From: RGVD01 sp040403075
GTDB lineage: Bacteria > Bacteroidota > Bacteroidia > UKL13-3
Direction of reading: 5' to 3'
Assembly: GCA_040403075.1 (NCBI GenBank)
Contig: JBBALJ010000002.1
Coordinates: 1 to 64,000 of the forward strand
DNA length: 64,000 nt
Position numbers and translations under genes: made by a program. Shown here piece after piece: positions 34,401-44,900 of this stretch (the stretch's first letter is position 1; each line of letters starts with the position of its first letter). Under the pieces are notes generated by a model. It made no database searches and had not been told where the DNA came from. It saw only the letters and a list, made by a program, of their open reading frames with translations.

Positions 34401-37400
34401 ACTGCATTTGTGTCCCTTCTAAGCTTCTCCTCAATAGCAGCATGGTATAGTTTTTTCATAGCAGATCCAGTCAAGCTAACTTGAGAACCTAGTCCTGCAT
34501 TTAAATCGTAGATAGTTCCGTCTGCAACATTAGCAATCATGTTCTTTTTCAACTGACGGCTGATAATAACTTTTGGATCAGGTTTCATTTCCCCAATGTT
34601 TTGAGGGAAACGAAGTTTTTTAGAATTGTTTTTATTCAAAATCATGTTACTGAGTTCCCCAATGTTCCCAGTGTGTTGGTACACTCCACGTTTTGCTATC
34701 TTTTTACCCGATACGTGATTTAATACGTGCAAAGGTTGTAGACCTTGTCCTGCATACTGCCCGTCAAGCTCCATACGTGAACGTATGTCTTCAAGGTGTG
34801 GGAAATCTTTGGTGTATTCTTTCAACAATACAGTGTACGAATTCTTTTCAGAAGTCGTGCTCATCATATTGTTTTCTCTATCATAGTGTACATCCTCATA
34901 GTATGGTTTATGTGGTGTAACGGGAACAGCTTCTCCTTCTTTATATCCTTTAGGGAGAAATCCTTTTTGATATACAAATTTACCAGTTGTCTTATATGCT
35001 TTGTAAGCTTCTTCTTCTTCTGTGCCCCACTTTCCTTCTCCCATAGAAATGTATCTATGCATATCTAAGCTAATAAAAGCTTGAGCATCTGTAGATTCAA
35101 AGGCTCCTGGACGGTAAGCATCAGCAATAGCTAATGATTTTTCAAAAGCTCTTGCAGCTGTTGGTAGAAGTACAGCTATTTCTGCATTAATTTTTTCAGA
35201 AGAAACTCTTCCCTTAGAATTAGCTGCATTAATTGTAATATTTTTACCTGAGATTTTTACAGCTGGAGCTTTTTCAATAGCTGTTGCATCGTATTCAAAT
35301 GTAACTTTGTATTTACTAACAGTTGAGTCTAGTTTTGACAACTCATTGTTAATAAGTCCTCTAGCAATATTATCACAAGCTACATGCCCTTGAGCAGTAA
35401 GTGCTGGAGTCAAGTCAAGATGCAAATCTCTCATTGTAACCTCGTTGAACTCTTTGATCATTCCATAAAGTTCTCCTTTAATGAATGTTCTTGCATTTGA
35501 TAATTCTCCTTGTAAAGCTAGTCTTGTACCAGGAGTGGTCAAGTGGCCCATACGTTTGTAGAAGTTCTCTAAGTTCTTGTGATTTGCTCTGCTTCCACGA
35601 AATACTTTTACAATTTCATTTCTCATCAAAGCCTCTGTAACAATAAAACCTCTCATTGTAGTTTCAAGTGCTCCTTTTTCTTGTGAGAAATTTATAGCTC
35701 CAACCCCAAGGCTTCCTATTTTTCCACCATCTTTTAAAGCAACTGTTGCAGAATCTGCTTGCTTTGTAAAATAGTCACTCATTTTAAGAGCCATTTTAGC
35801 AAGTCTAGCATCTATATCAATAGTCTCTGCAGGAGTTAATGTTCCTTTTACGTAAGCATCAATTTTATCACTTAATTGCTGAACACCGTTGTAAGCAACA
35901 CTGTCATCTTTTATTACTTCGTCGGTTACGATAGTCACCCCATCTGCATCTTTTGCAGTAAATTGGAAAAAATCTTCACTGAAAGCATTCCCTAAATATT
36001 TATTGTCTTTTAGAATTCCTTTTTTTGTCGGGTTACCTGGTTCAGTGTGTACACCTTCTAATAGTGTGCTGTAGTTTTTAGTTGTAATTGCAGTGTGTAC
36101 AACTTGCTTAGCAGCTGATACACGTAGCAAGTCTTGTACGATCTGTGCTTTTATTAAGTCAGCCTCAGAGTTATCAATACCATAAGGGTTTACTAAGACT
36201 CTTGGTACCTCAATGAAAGAATATTTGTTACGGTCAGATTGAACCGGTACAGCAATAAAGCAGGTCTCAGATCTTGGGTCATTGTTGATAAAGGCATTGA
36301 TCCTTACAACTAAGTTATCAAGTTTTGAGAAGTCTTCGTATGACATTGCATCATCAACTTTGTCACCACTCTTAGCAGCGTCAAAGTCAACTACTTTAAA
36401 CTCTTTTAAATATCCTGGAGTTTTTAAATATCTAAATAATACACTTGCAAACTTAAGGTTATTACCTCCATTAATGAATGGATCAGACATGTACTCTTTG
36501 TACAGTGCAACACTCTCAGGACTTCCGTCGGCAAGTGTGTTAACAATGTCATTCATGTTAGATGCAAGGTTAGATGGATACATGGCCTTACCCTTACTGT
36601 TCACAAAGCTTTCCCCAATTGTATTTAACATTGGAGTAAAGTAATTAACAATACCTGTAATTAATGCTTTGTTTAAACTGATGTAGTCTGCTGTTGGAGT
36701 AATTGTCTCAAGCTGCTCTACAGTACTTTGTCTAGAAGGTGTAAACTTTGCAGATAATTTTAATACTTTAGTTAAATCTGCTGCAAGCAACTTAAGCAAT
36801 CCAGTTCCTTCGTACGTTCTAATCAATCCATTAGGAGATTTAACTCCTACACCAACGTTGATTAAAGATTGTAATGCCCATTTAGTCTCAGCTATATTTG
36901 AAGAGTCAGTTCCGATGTGCATCCCTAAGGCCCACATCAACTCTGCTACTTTCTCTACAGTCTCATTGATAGACCCATCAGATGTTTGAACAATAAATGT
37001 TCTTGGGTCAGCTTTATTTAATCCTTTTTCTAAGTCTTTAACAATAGCAGCTGCTGCTAATATTTTTGTTTTGTCAGCCTCTAAGTATGTTACCGGGCTT
37101 CCATCAGTATTAACGGTTGGCTTACCTGCAGTGTCAAGTACCGGCTTTCTTTGGTACAGGGCTCTAGGGTTCTCATTGTTATCTCTAATCAGTTGAGTTT
37201 TCCAACGATCAATTGTCCCAGCTACTACGTCCTTTCTATTAGGGTTGATTACATCTGCAAATCTTCTATTGCCTTCAATACGATCTTTGATCATAATGAA
37301 CTCAGTATTTACAAGAGCAAAAGCAGTGTAAAGCATAGCACAGTCACGGTCATCTAATTTTGACATGAAATCTGCTATAGGCTGCAACACTGGTTTTAAT

Positions 37401-38962
37401 TCAGCAGCCTTTTTTATTGCTGCATGCATAGACTCAAAAGTTTGTTTACCAGTAAATACACGTAGCATCTCTTGGTATACATCTTCTCTATTCATATAAG
37501 AACGTACCCCTAAAAGATTATGCTCTACATTTCTAATAGTGCTCAACAATTCCTTAACCTTTCCCGTTAATCTTTTTGAAGGAGATTCCTGTAAGGTAGT
37601 CATACTGTAGATTTTCATTGTACCCTCATCAATCAGCTTCATCTCTTCTTGGAGAGCATCTAAATCTGCAGGATCCAATTCATTGTTTGCATCTATATCA
37701 AAGCTATCATCTTTCTCTTCTTCTGTAACCTCTTCCCCTGTAACTGTATCAGCAACAATTTTGTTGGTAATCTTTATACCGGCCTCACGAAGTTTAATCT
37801 CTAAGAAAGTTCTCCAACCTGTTTGTATTGAGTTTCCTGTAGCAGGGTCAAATACATCATTCCATGTAGAGGCTACATTTTTGAATACATTTCGAAGAGT
37901 AATATTTTCTTCCATTGTAAACTCTGCACCAACTTCTTCAAGTACATTCCACATGTTAGCTTCTACATCGTCAAGTGATTCTGGGGTAGCAGCATCCATT
38001 GCTATTTCAGCAGCAAATAACTTGTTAGCCTCTGCAACAGTAATAACACTTCCATCAGTTTTCTTGTACATCTGCATTTGAAACTGATCTACAATAGCAC
38101 CATTCTTACCATCAACACCTAGCTGTTCTTTTGCACTGAATCCTCTTCCTAGATCTTTTTTAGTATCCATGAAGATTGTGTATATAGTATCTAACGATGC
38201 TTTAAACATTGCATCCCCCATTTCTGGACGGTACATGTAAGCTTTTTTTGGGCCTTTAAATTTTTCTGGGTTTCTGAATACCCCTCTACCAAGAATAGAA
38301 GAATTCATCTTACCACTCTCAATTAAAGAGTATGCTTGACGAAGGCTAAGGTTGTTTGTAACTAATGCTTTGAAGAAGTTCCATAGATCTCTAAAGAACT
38401 TCCCAATTTTAGCAGGCAGACTTTTTTCAGTATATCCTTCAGTTAGCACATAGTCTTTAAATTCATCAGCCATCTTTTCTTCCAAAGCAGCTTCACGAGC
38501 TTCTTCATCAGAAATTTCTGGGAATGTTCTTTTGATATATCGTATCTCACCAGCAGTAGGCTCTCCAAATCTTGCAGCAGCTTCTGCATATAACTGTTCT
38601 CTTTGACTCTCAGACAACATAGTTCTGAATGACAAGTGATAAGCTTCGTGAAATTCTGTCCCAATATCAGAGTTAGTCCACATATGAACTACTGCATTCT
38701 CTACATATCCATGCACATCTTCTGACCCAATCTTTTCAACAGTATCAAAAAGATTTGCCTCTATACCTCTTGAAGTAAGCCATGCTTTCTTTTGATCAGA
38801 GCTTAACAAAGTGTCTGCTGCAGATCCTTTTAACTTGTTACCGTAGTAAAATCCTGGGACTGTACCACGAAACTTATCCCATAATTTATGAGCAATAGCA
38901 CTACCTTGAACAGCTGCAAGGTCTTTGTATTCTTTAGAGTTTACGTTTGGGCAAAAAGCCAT
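31454..38962 (-). CDS. Virion RNA polymerase catalytic protein (2502 aa, DxDxD)
   Basis: A giant protein with catalytic loop GSDHDVDKL: DHDVD is residues 1724-1728 (codons 33779-33793). The approach (YRTPNADKSA, KFLPANYQKG, then GSDHDVD) parallels the RxP...NADFDGD region of cellular beta' subunits and the DxDxD of crAss-like virion RNAP (phi14:2 gp66). It would be packaged, injected and transcribe early genes. The N-terminus carries a second zincin motif, HEAYH (105-109), with EEKMADEF downstream. The 2502-residue size fits a fused multidomain polymerase. Confidence 0.85.
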   Translation of the reverse strand: MAFCPNVNSKEYKDLAAVQGSAIAHKLWDKFRGTVPGFYYGNKLKGSAADTLLSSDQKKAWLTSRGIEANLFDTVEKIGSEDVHGYVENAVVHMWTNSDIGTEFHEAYHLSFRTMLSESQREQLYAEAAARFGEPTAGEIRYIKRTFPEISDEEAREAALEEKMADEFKDYVLTEGYTEKSLPAKIGKFFRDLWNFFKALVTNNLSLRQAYSLIESGKMNSSILGRGVFRNPEKFKGPKKAYMYRPEMGDAMFKASLDTIYTIFMDTKKDLGRGFSAKEQLGVDGKNGAIVDQFQMQMYKKTDGSVITVAEANKLFAAEIAMDAATPESLDDVEANMWNVLEEVGAEFTMEENITLRNVFKNVASTWNDVFDPATGNSIQTGWRTFLEIKLREAGIKITNKIVADTVTGEEVTEEEKDDSFDIDANNELDPADLDALQEEMKLIDEGTMKIYSMTTLQESPSKRLTGKVKELLSTIRNVEHNLLGVRSYMNREDVYQEMLRVFTGKQTFESMHAAIKKAAELKPVLQPIADFMSKLDDRDCAMLYTAFALVNTEFIMIKDRIEGNRRFADVINPNRKDVVAGTIDRWKTQLIRDNNENPRALYQRKPVLDTAGKPTVNTDGSPVTYLEADKTKILAAAAIVKDLEKGLNKADPRTFIVQTSDGSINETVEKVAELMWALGMHIGTDSSNIAETKWALQSLINVGVGVKSPNGLIRTYEGTGLLKLLAADLTKVLKLSAKFTPSRQSTVEQLETITPTADYISLNKALITGIVNYFTPMLNTIGESFVNSKGKAMYPSNLASNMNDIVNTLADGSPESVALYKEYMSDPFINGGNNLKFASVLFRYLKTPGYLKEFKVVDFDAAKSGDKVDDAMSYEDFSKLDNLVVRINAFINNDPRSETCFIAVPVQSDRNKYSFIEVPRVLVNPYGIDNSEADLIKAQIVQDLLRVSAAKQVVHTAITTKNYSTLLEGVHTEPGNPTKKGILKDNKYLGNAFSEDFFQFTAKDADGVTIVTDEVIKDDSVAYNGVQQLSDKIDAYVKGTLTPAETIDIDARLAKMALKMSDYFTKQADSATVALKDGGKIGSLGVGAINFSQEKGALETTMRGFIVTEALMRNEIVKVFRGSRANHKNLENFYKRMGHLTTPGTRLALQGELSNARTFIKGELYGMIKEFNEVTMRDLHLDLTPALTAQGHVACDNIARGLINNELSKLDSTVSKYKVTFEYDATAIEKAPAVKISGKNITINAANSKGRVSSEKINAEIAVLLPTAARAFEKSLAIADAYRPGAFESTDAQAFISLDMHRYISMGEGKWGTEEEEAYKAYKTTGKFVYQKGFLPKGYKEGEAVPVTPHKPYYEDVHYDRENNMMSTTSEKNSYTVLLKEYTKDFPHLEDIRSRMELDGQYAGQGLQPLHVLNHVSGKKIAKRGVYQHTGNIGELSNMILNKNNSKKLRFPQNIGEMKPDPKVIISRQLKKNMIANVADGTIYDLNAGLGSQVSLTGSAMKKLYHAAIEEKLRRDTNAVEEELGIDKLREATELGDVDNLKKVKLEVLQKVRDILLKQIDESDLPSNYSDAIKISFDETGMPRFSIPLDLPIYNKKYESIIMSLVNNKVFNQKAKGYDAVQIAQIGGHRVDNALNFTQISEDGKRVIHAEIMIREDIARQFGIEPGESLDDVPEELRRIIGYRTPNADKSATIILKIAKFLPANYQKGIVVPGQLIKLMGSDHDVDKLTLLFPEVEKVEPTPEYPYSIRKVIPNYKTLAKNVAALSNEKLVTPEMLNNIIFDTVEAVYSNPAHFNEVFAPLDDTTLTNEAKRIRKVKPELGMATDWNAWDTESNTIIRSIKGNKLRGIYANMLSGRNVASHGNIAINKSHAIKIIDDSGKVTEYINYVKEAQGIPTDRSTSLFLSAAVDASNVPIHTELNDNMLTSRVRALFLGFFPEYNSKTCTNFLNQPIIRELITVFETKHGGDLRKLTKSIDFIKTKYNLNKLIPKGEGINLAQSLPMKASELANISGSKADTQQAGFNFIEGRDMAEQAIFLHNFEFFSKAGRSLMNMYKRITPDSMDGMNRIGSIQGYQDKQAEFDEDYDTEDGKVNKEVLFFDSMSPGRNVVDQYIGENSIYGFERGYEKLLRDGLELAGMYFPIRTSNAFNNFKENLKRASGRNDINAEMHQLIDYNLMFMMLMKPGSPFFANTTYGDLYSSPTNNIGERMLKLRAKHPALASAPFIANLELDVNAQAGYYGLKFDNSVTPTRSSKEAYTNNIRTMLYNPIAYVSAPLEQKFLGPDGKYSPEIQSQVNQIKRLGRDLVMHTFITNGFRQSADSYSDLVPAEFFTTPMEVEGSDKKVTISEFMYNEREKLADGNYFNAEDLVKYMTMFGKMRAAGQGMLSTINSEELKPDMATVITSNDTHKPFVIVRNQDAKTSAVYQRIPNDSREVSMYTALAGSFAARGATKLYGTGISYVLKNDVPTNLVSYLTSGRSAVWEDGVNNIGNEDGTMSCFI

Positions 38963-38972
38963 AGTTGGTTAT

Positions 38973-41900
38973 TTAAAATGGTGAACAGGTGTCTTCTAAG
39001 TTTTGTCCAGAAGTATCCAAGTTAGTTATCATACTTTCTAAAGACTGTGCTTGCCCCATAGCAGCTAGCATGTCATCTGGTAAAGCACTTATATCAACTG
39101 CCCCACCTCCCATTGAAACTACTTTTACTCCTCCGACTGTAGGTTGTGAAGTTACGACATTTTTCTTACTTCCAAAGAATGCAGAGTTTGTTTTTGGGGC
39201 CACAAGTCCGTCAGTACTTGATACTACTGGAGTAGGTGCATCTGGCCCAGGTACAGTTGATGTAACAGGAGCTGCAGGAGTAGTTGGAGCTGTAGGAGCA
39301 GCCGGGGCCGGACCCGGACCTTGAGGACCGGCATCTTGAATCATTTTTTCAATTCTTGGTGCATACGATACAGGAATACCATCTCTGTTAAATAGAGAAG
39401 TAATGTTTCCAGCTGCATCATAGTTTATTTCAAAAGGCATAATGCCTAATTTTTTAATCTGAATTCCAAACTGTTTGTTAAGTAAGTAAGCATATCCAGA
39501 AACTTGAAGTTGATGTCTTTCTTTTTTAGTAAGCTGTCCTGGTCCATACGATCTTGTATAGCCTTCCCATCCTTTAAGCTTGCTAGTTTTAACATCAAAT
39601 ATCATATAATTTCCATCTTTGTCAACAGCTAAGATGTCAATTTCTCCAGCTACTTTAGAAACTTTATCATATACTATAAGGTTTCTAGTTATATATCTTC
39701 CACCTACAGCATCTAACTCTTTCTTGATTTTATTAAGCTTTGTCATAAGCATATTAAATGCTCCTTCAGAGATTCCTTCAGGTTTTGTAGTGTCACCTTC
39801 ATCAAAGAATTTTTTAACAATTTCGTCTACAGTATTTCCAGCAACTCTGCTATTTTCGTATAAACTAGAATCCCCATCAAATCCATCAGGAAGAATGTTA
39901 GTCATACGTTTGTACAACTCTCCATCAATGATGTAATGGTTTTCATCTTCTGTTGTACCTTCTACAAGCTTTTGAGACTCTGCTAACAAAGCTTCGATGT
40001 CAACCGTAGCAGTAGGTACTACTGGAGCAGTTGGGGCAGCAGTCGGAGTAGATGAAGTTTTAGGGAGTGCAGTAGTTACTACAGAGTTTGCAGCAACGTC
40101 TGCAGCTTTCTCTGCTGTAGCTCCTTTAACACCTACTGGTCCAAACTTCATATTAACGTCGTGGAATACAGATCCGTTTGGATTTGCAACTGTATCTACT
40201 GCTAAGATTGAATTGTGTCCTACCCCTTCAGTTCTAGCTTCTCCTTGGAATTGAGCAGAGTCAGAAAGATATTGCATGTAAGGATGAGGCTTACCATCTT
40301 CGTAAGGGTAAACGGTTCCATCAATTGGGCTAGTGAATGGCTCTTGAACTCCGAATTTAAATTTGTCTACTTGATATTTCTTAGACATTGTAGCTTCTTT
40401 AAATTCTTCCCCAACGTTGTTCTCTACGGCTCCATAGTCTGCAGGTTCTTTTTTAACAGCTGTGAATTTTATAAACCCTTGGTCGTTAACCTCAGATTCT
40501 ATGAAACTAAATTTAGGTCTGGTTCCATTTAAAGCTGCCTTCATTTGGCTAGCATTTATTTTTATAAGGCTGTTTGCAGATTTAGAATAGAATATAAAGA
40601 TTGTTTCTCCATCTTCTAACTGATATGTAGAGATAAACTTAGTCAAGCTATCAGGACGTTTAAGCTCTTCTGCAAGAGACTTATCTGTTACAGCTACTTC
40701 ATCAGATTCTGATTGAGCTTCTACCTCAAGTAAGTTGCAACCTACAATCTGGCCGTACTTATATGCCTCAGGAATTTCCTTTGTAATATGGTTAAGTGCA
40801 GCTGTTGCTCCTCTTGTGTCCATATCTTTTGTACTGGCCATAACCATCATAGGTGTGCCATCTGGGGACTCAACTAATACTGCAATTTGTCCTGGGGTAA
40901 CTCCTGTTGATTCTGGGTCGGCCGGATCACGAGGGAATGGACGAGAGCCAGTTGCAATAACTTCTGCATTACCTTCTTCGGAATCATGCATCACTTTCCA
41001 AACCAAGTCACCATTCTCACTACCTACATAGAATAATGTTGGAGTAGGTTGCTTTGTAATTTTAGTTACAGGGTAGAAGAACACTTTTCCAGAAGCAGTT
41101 CTAGCATTACTTATCTCAGACTTATCATTGAACTTCTCCATTACAGTTACTGTAGGAGTAAATCCATCTAAGAAGTGCTGTACAATTTCACGACGTTTGC
41201 TTCCTTTAAATCCTTCTGGACTACTTTCATTATATGCACCTAGAAGTTGAAGACGAGTTCCGTCAGGAAGAGCTGCATAGATTGGAACATTTTTCCAACC
41301 AGTAGTCATCATCCAATTTTTTAATTCTTCTGGGTTGTCAGCTATACCAGTAGGAATTTGGGTTTTAAACCAAGTAGTATTCATTTGCACAATCAAATCT
41401 AACGTAGTCCCAACTGGGACCATTTCTGAGCTAGTCAAATGTTGTGGAAATATTAATACTGGAGAACCATCGATTTTTTGAGCCATTTGCCCACGGTAAT
41501 ATGGGTCATATCCTGGCATACCTTTTTCTGGAGCCTCAGGTCTAGTTTGACCATTAAGGTCTACTATAACTTTTCCATTCTTTTTAAGAACAGTTCCTTT
41601 TGCTAATTGAATATCATTGCTATCTCCAGACACAACTGCTTTTGGAGCACCAGTATCTTCCATAGGGGCTTCGAATACAGGACCACCTGTACCCATTCTC
41701 AAAACATCTTCAGCAAGTAAAGCTTCTTCTCTAGCTTTTCTTATAGCTTCGGCTTCTTCATTGGTGATGGAGCCATCCATCCCTTCCGACGTAAGTCCTG
41801 CTGCAGGGTCGATATCCGTTGCTTGAGGCTCTTCCCCTTCAGGAGTAGAGCTAGGTCCTGCGGTACTGTCACCGTTTTGATTACGTTTCTCAAGTTCTCT

Positions 41901-44900
41901 TTGCTCATTGACTTCGTTTATTATGTTTTGTTGTCTTGTTATTTGCCCTTTTTTAGCAGAAATTCTTCTATCAGTAGCTAATTTAGAGTTTTTTGCACCA
42001 TCTACATCTTGTTCTCCGTAAACACCATCAATAATTTTCTGGTATTCGTTTGATAATTGCTCAAGTCTAGCTTTTTCTTTAGTTAATTCTTGAATTCTTG
42101 CATCAGCTGTAGTAATGATAGTATTAGACTCTTCTTCTGTAGGAGCTAATTCAATTTGTTCTTTAGCATCTAATCCTACTTTTGCATCAGACTTCATTTT
42201 ACCAAGAGCTTTGATCTTCTTTTTAAGAAGTTCATTTATTCTTTTTCTAAGTTCTAATAACTGTGCAACCTGTGCATCAGCCTTAAACTCTTTCATGCTA
42301 AAGCCAGCTTCAATTGCAACAGCTCTTTCCATTGCAAGAACTTCATCAAGTTCTTGAAGGTCTTGTTTGATTAACTCTACTTGGTATCGAAGTTCATCCA
42401 TGCTTAGACCTGCAGTCTTTGACATGTCTTTCATTTCTTTTTGCAGGGCATCTTCTTTAGCTAAGATTTCTTCAGTATCAGTAATTAAGTTTTCAGCTAT
42501 TACAGCAATGTTCTCTTTAGATTCCTCTAGAGTAGTAGTATCAGTTTCTGATGTTGGACGAATCTTAGATGCTTGCAATAAAAGATTATAGGCAAGTAAT
42601 GTAGCAATAGCTGTTTCTCTTTCTATAGCAGCATTTGTTGAAGCTGCTTGAGCTTCTGCTGCAATTTGGGCAGCTTCTCCAGGCTTTATTACAACTCCAG
42701 TTGATAGTTGAGTATCTTGATAATCTTCTTGATTAACAGGTGCCACAGGAACAGTTGCTTCTTGTATTTTCCAAGTAACTTCATTTCCAGTTTGCCAGTC
42801 AGCAAGTTTTACTCCTACTACTTCTCCAGCATCGTCTAAAATTAAAGCTTCTACTGGATCAGCACTCTCCATGTAGTACTGTCTTCCATCAATATTAAAT
42901 TGGGTACCAGTTGAAGAGACCATTATCTCATCCAACAGAGTTTGCTCCATTTCAGATAGCTCTACAAGTCCTGCATTTTCTCCTCCAACAGTTTTAAATT
43001 CTTTTTCAGATTTAAGTTGATCAGGAGTAAGTCCTTTTTTTCTAGCTTCCTCAGTCTTGGCTTCCATTGCTTTCATCAATGCCGATTGAGACATTGCATC
43101 TAAGCTCTCCATGTCAATATTTTTTAGATCTTCTAAATCCATTGCCATGTACTGAGCAATCTTAGCCTGCTCTGCAGCTTCAAGTTGAGCACGTTTTTCT
43201 AAAGCAGCAGCTTTAACTTCTGGGGAAGCATCTGGGTCCACAGCATCTGTAAGATCATCTGCAGTTTCTGCACCTTCAATTGCTTGTCTAGCTCTATCTT
43301 CTGCAGCTCTTTGTTGCTCTTTCTCTTGCAAAGCCATTTGAGCCTCTACATAAAGGTCCATTTGCTCTGGGTTACGAGACAGGTTTTTAAATGACTCTGA
43401 AAGGCCAGCACGTTTGATTGAAAGGTCACGAAGGTGAAGTAACTCAGCTTTAAATTCATCAGCTGTTGCTACATCAAGTTCTACTTTAGCAGCATAAATT
43501 TCGTTAAGTTGTTTACCAAGATCTTCTTTAGGTTTAGCAGAAGCTGTTGTTTTAAATGATGGGTTACCATTTGAATCAAGTTCTACCCCTCCAATTTTAA
43601 TCTGGAACTTAACTTCATCTGGATCTAGTTTTGCTAGAGCTGGTGCAAGTTTTAAAAGCTTGTCATATTGTTCATCAATTCTACTATCGATAGTATCAAT
43701 GTCAAGAAGATTGTGAGTTAAGATTTGTCCGTACGTTCTACGTACAGCATCTTGAATAAGTTTATTCTTTTTAGTTTCTTCTGTCTGAAGTCCTTCTTTA
43801 ATCTTAGCTACTAGTGATGTACCAGGGTTAAACTGTGAAAGTATGTTGTGCACCTGCTCTGAACGTTTGATGGCAGATTGCATTTTAGTTTTTGTATCCT
43901 CAATGATTTGCATCTGGGTTTTACCAGTTTGCTGTTCAAGAGTACGGTTCATGTCATACCCAAAAGCTTGTTTGAATTCCTTTTCCTCCATTGAAGCAGC
44001 ATCATCAAACTGCTCCATTGCATAATCGATAGCACCCAATCCATTCATCTTAGCAAAGACTCCGTGGATTAATCTCATACGAGCTGTTTCAGCTTTTAAA
44101 TCGTTTTGACGTTTTTCACTTTTTGTAATTCCTTCTTTTTCGTTATCAAGATTAGCATCATTAATGTCTTTGATAAATGCTAAGTTTTCAGCACTTTGTT
44201 CTGCATTCTCAATAATTTTCTTAATAGCTCCTGAGTTAAGCATCTTAATGGCTTCAGTAGTATTAAGCCCTTTCTGAGCAAGAAGTTTTTTCTCAGCTCC
44301 CATAAGACGACTTACTGCCCCAGTACCACCTCCAACTAATGCTCCGATTAATATATTCTCTAAACCTTCTTTAGTTTCAAATGTTGATGACAATGCTTTA
44401 CTCATTGCAGAAGCCATGTCTGCAGTACCATCGTTAAATTTTTCTCCGTAGTAGTTACGTGCATATTGAGACCCAGCAAACTGGCCGGCCTCTTGGAAAC
44501 CTTCTTCAGCAGAAGTTTTAAGTACAGGGCCAAATGTTTTTTGAGCATTAGCATATGCTTTTCCAAACTTAGAACTTGCAGCTTTTTCAACCCACTCTTC
44601 TCCTGCAGTTAACCCTTTTTTCTCAATGTCATACATTGTCTTTTCACCGACACGAGCACCTTGCATGGCCTTGCCAAACATTAATAAGTTTGTAGCAGTT
44701 AAAAGAGGAAGGTTAATAGCAAACGTAGTATTACCTACGGCATTAGCACTTTGCAAAATACCATCTTCTACATCTTTTGGCATAGCCTGGCCGGGGTTCT
44801 GCTCCTCCCATTCTGCTTTACGTTCTTCAATAAATGAATTCTTAGCTTCACGAGCTTCAACAGAAGACTCAGCTAATGACATTTGAGTACCAACTGCTAG

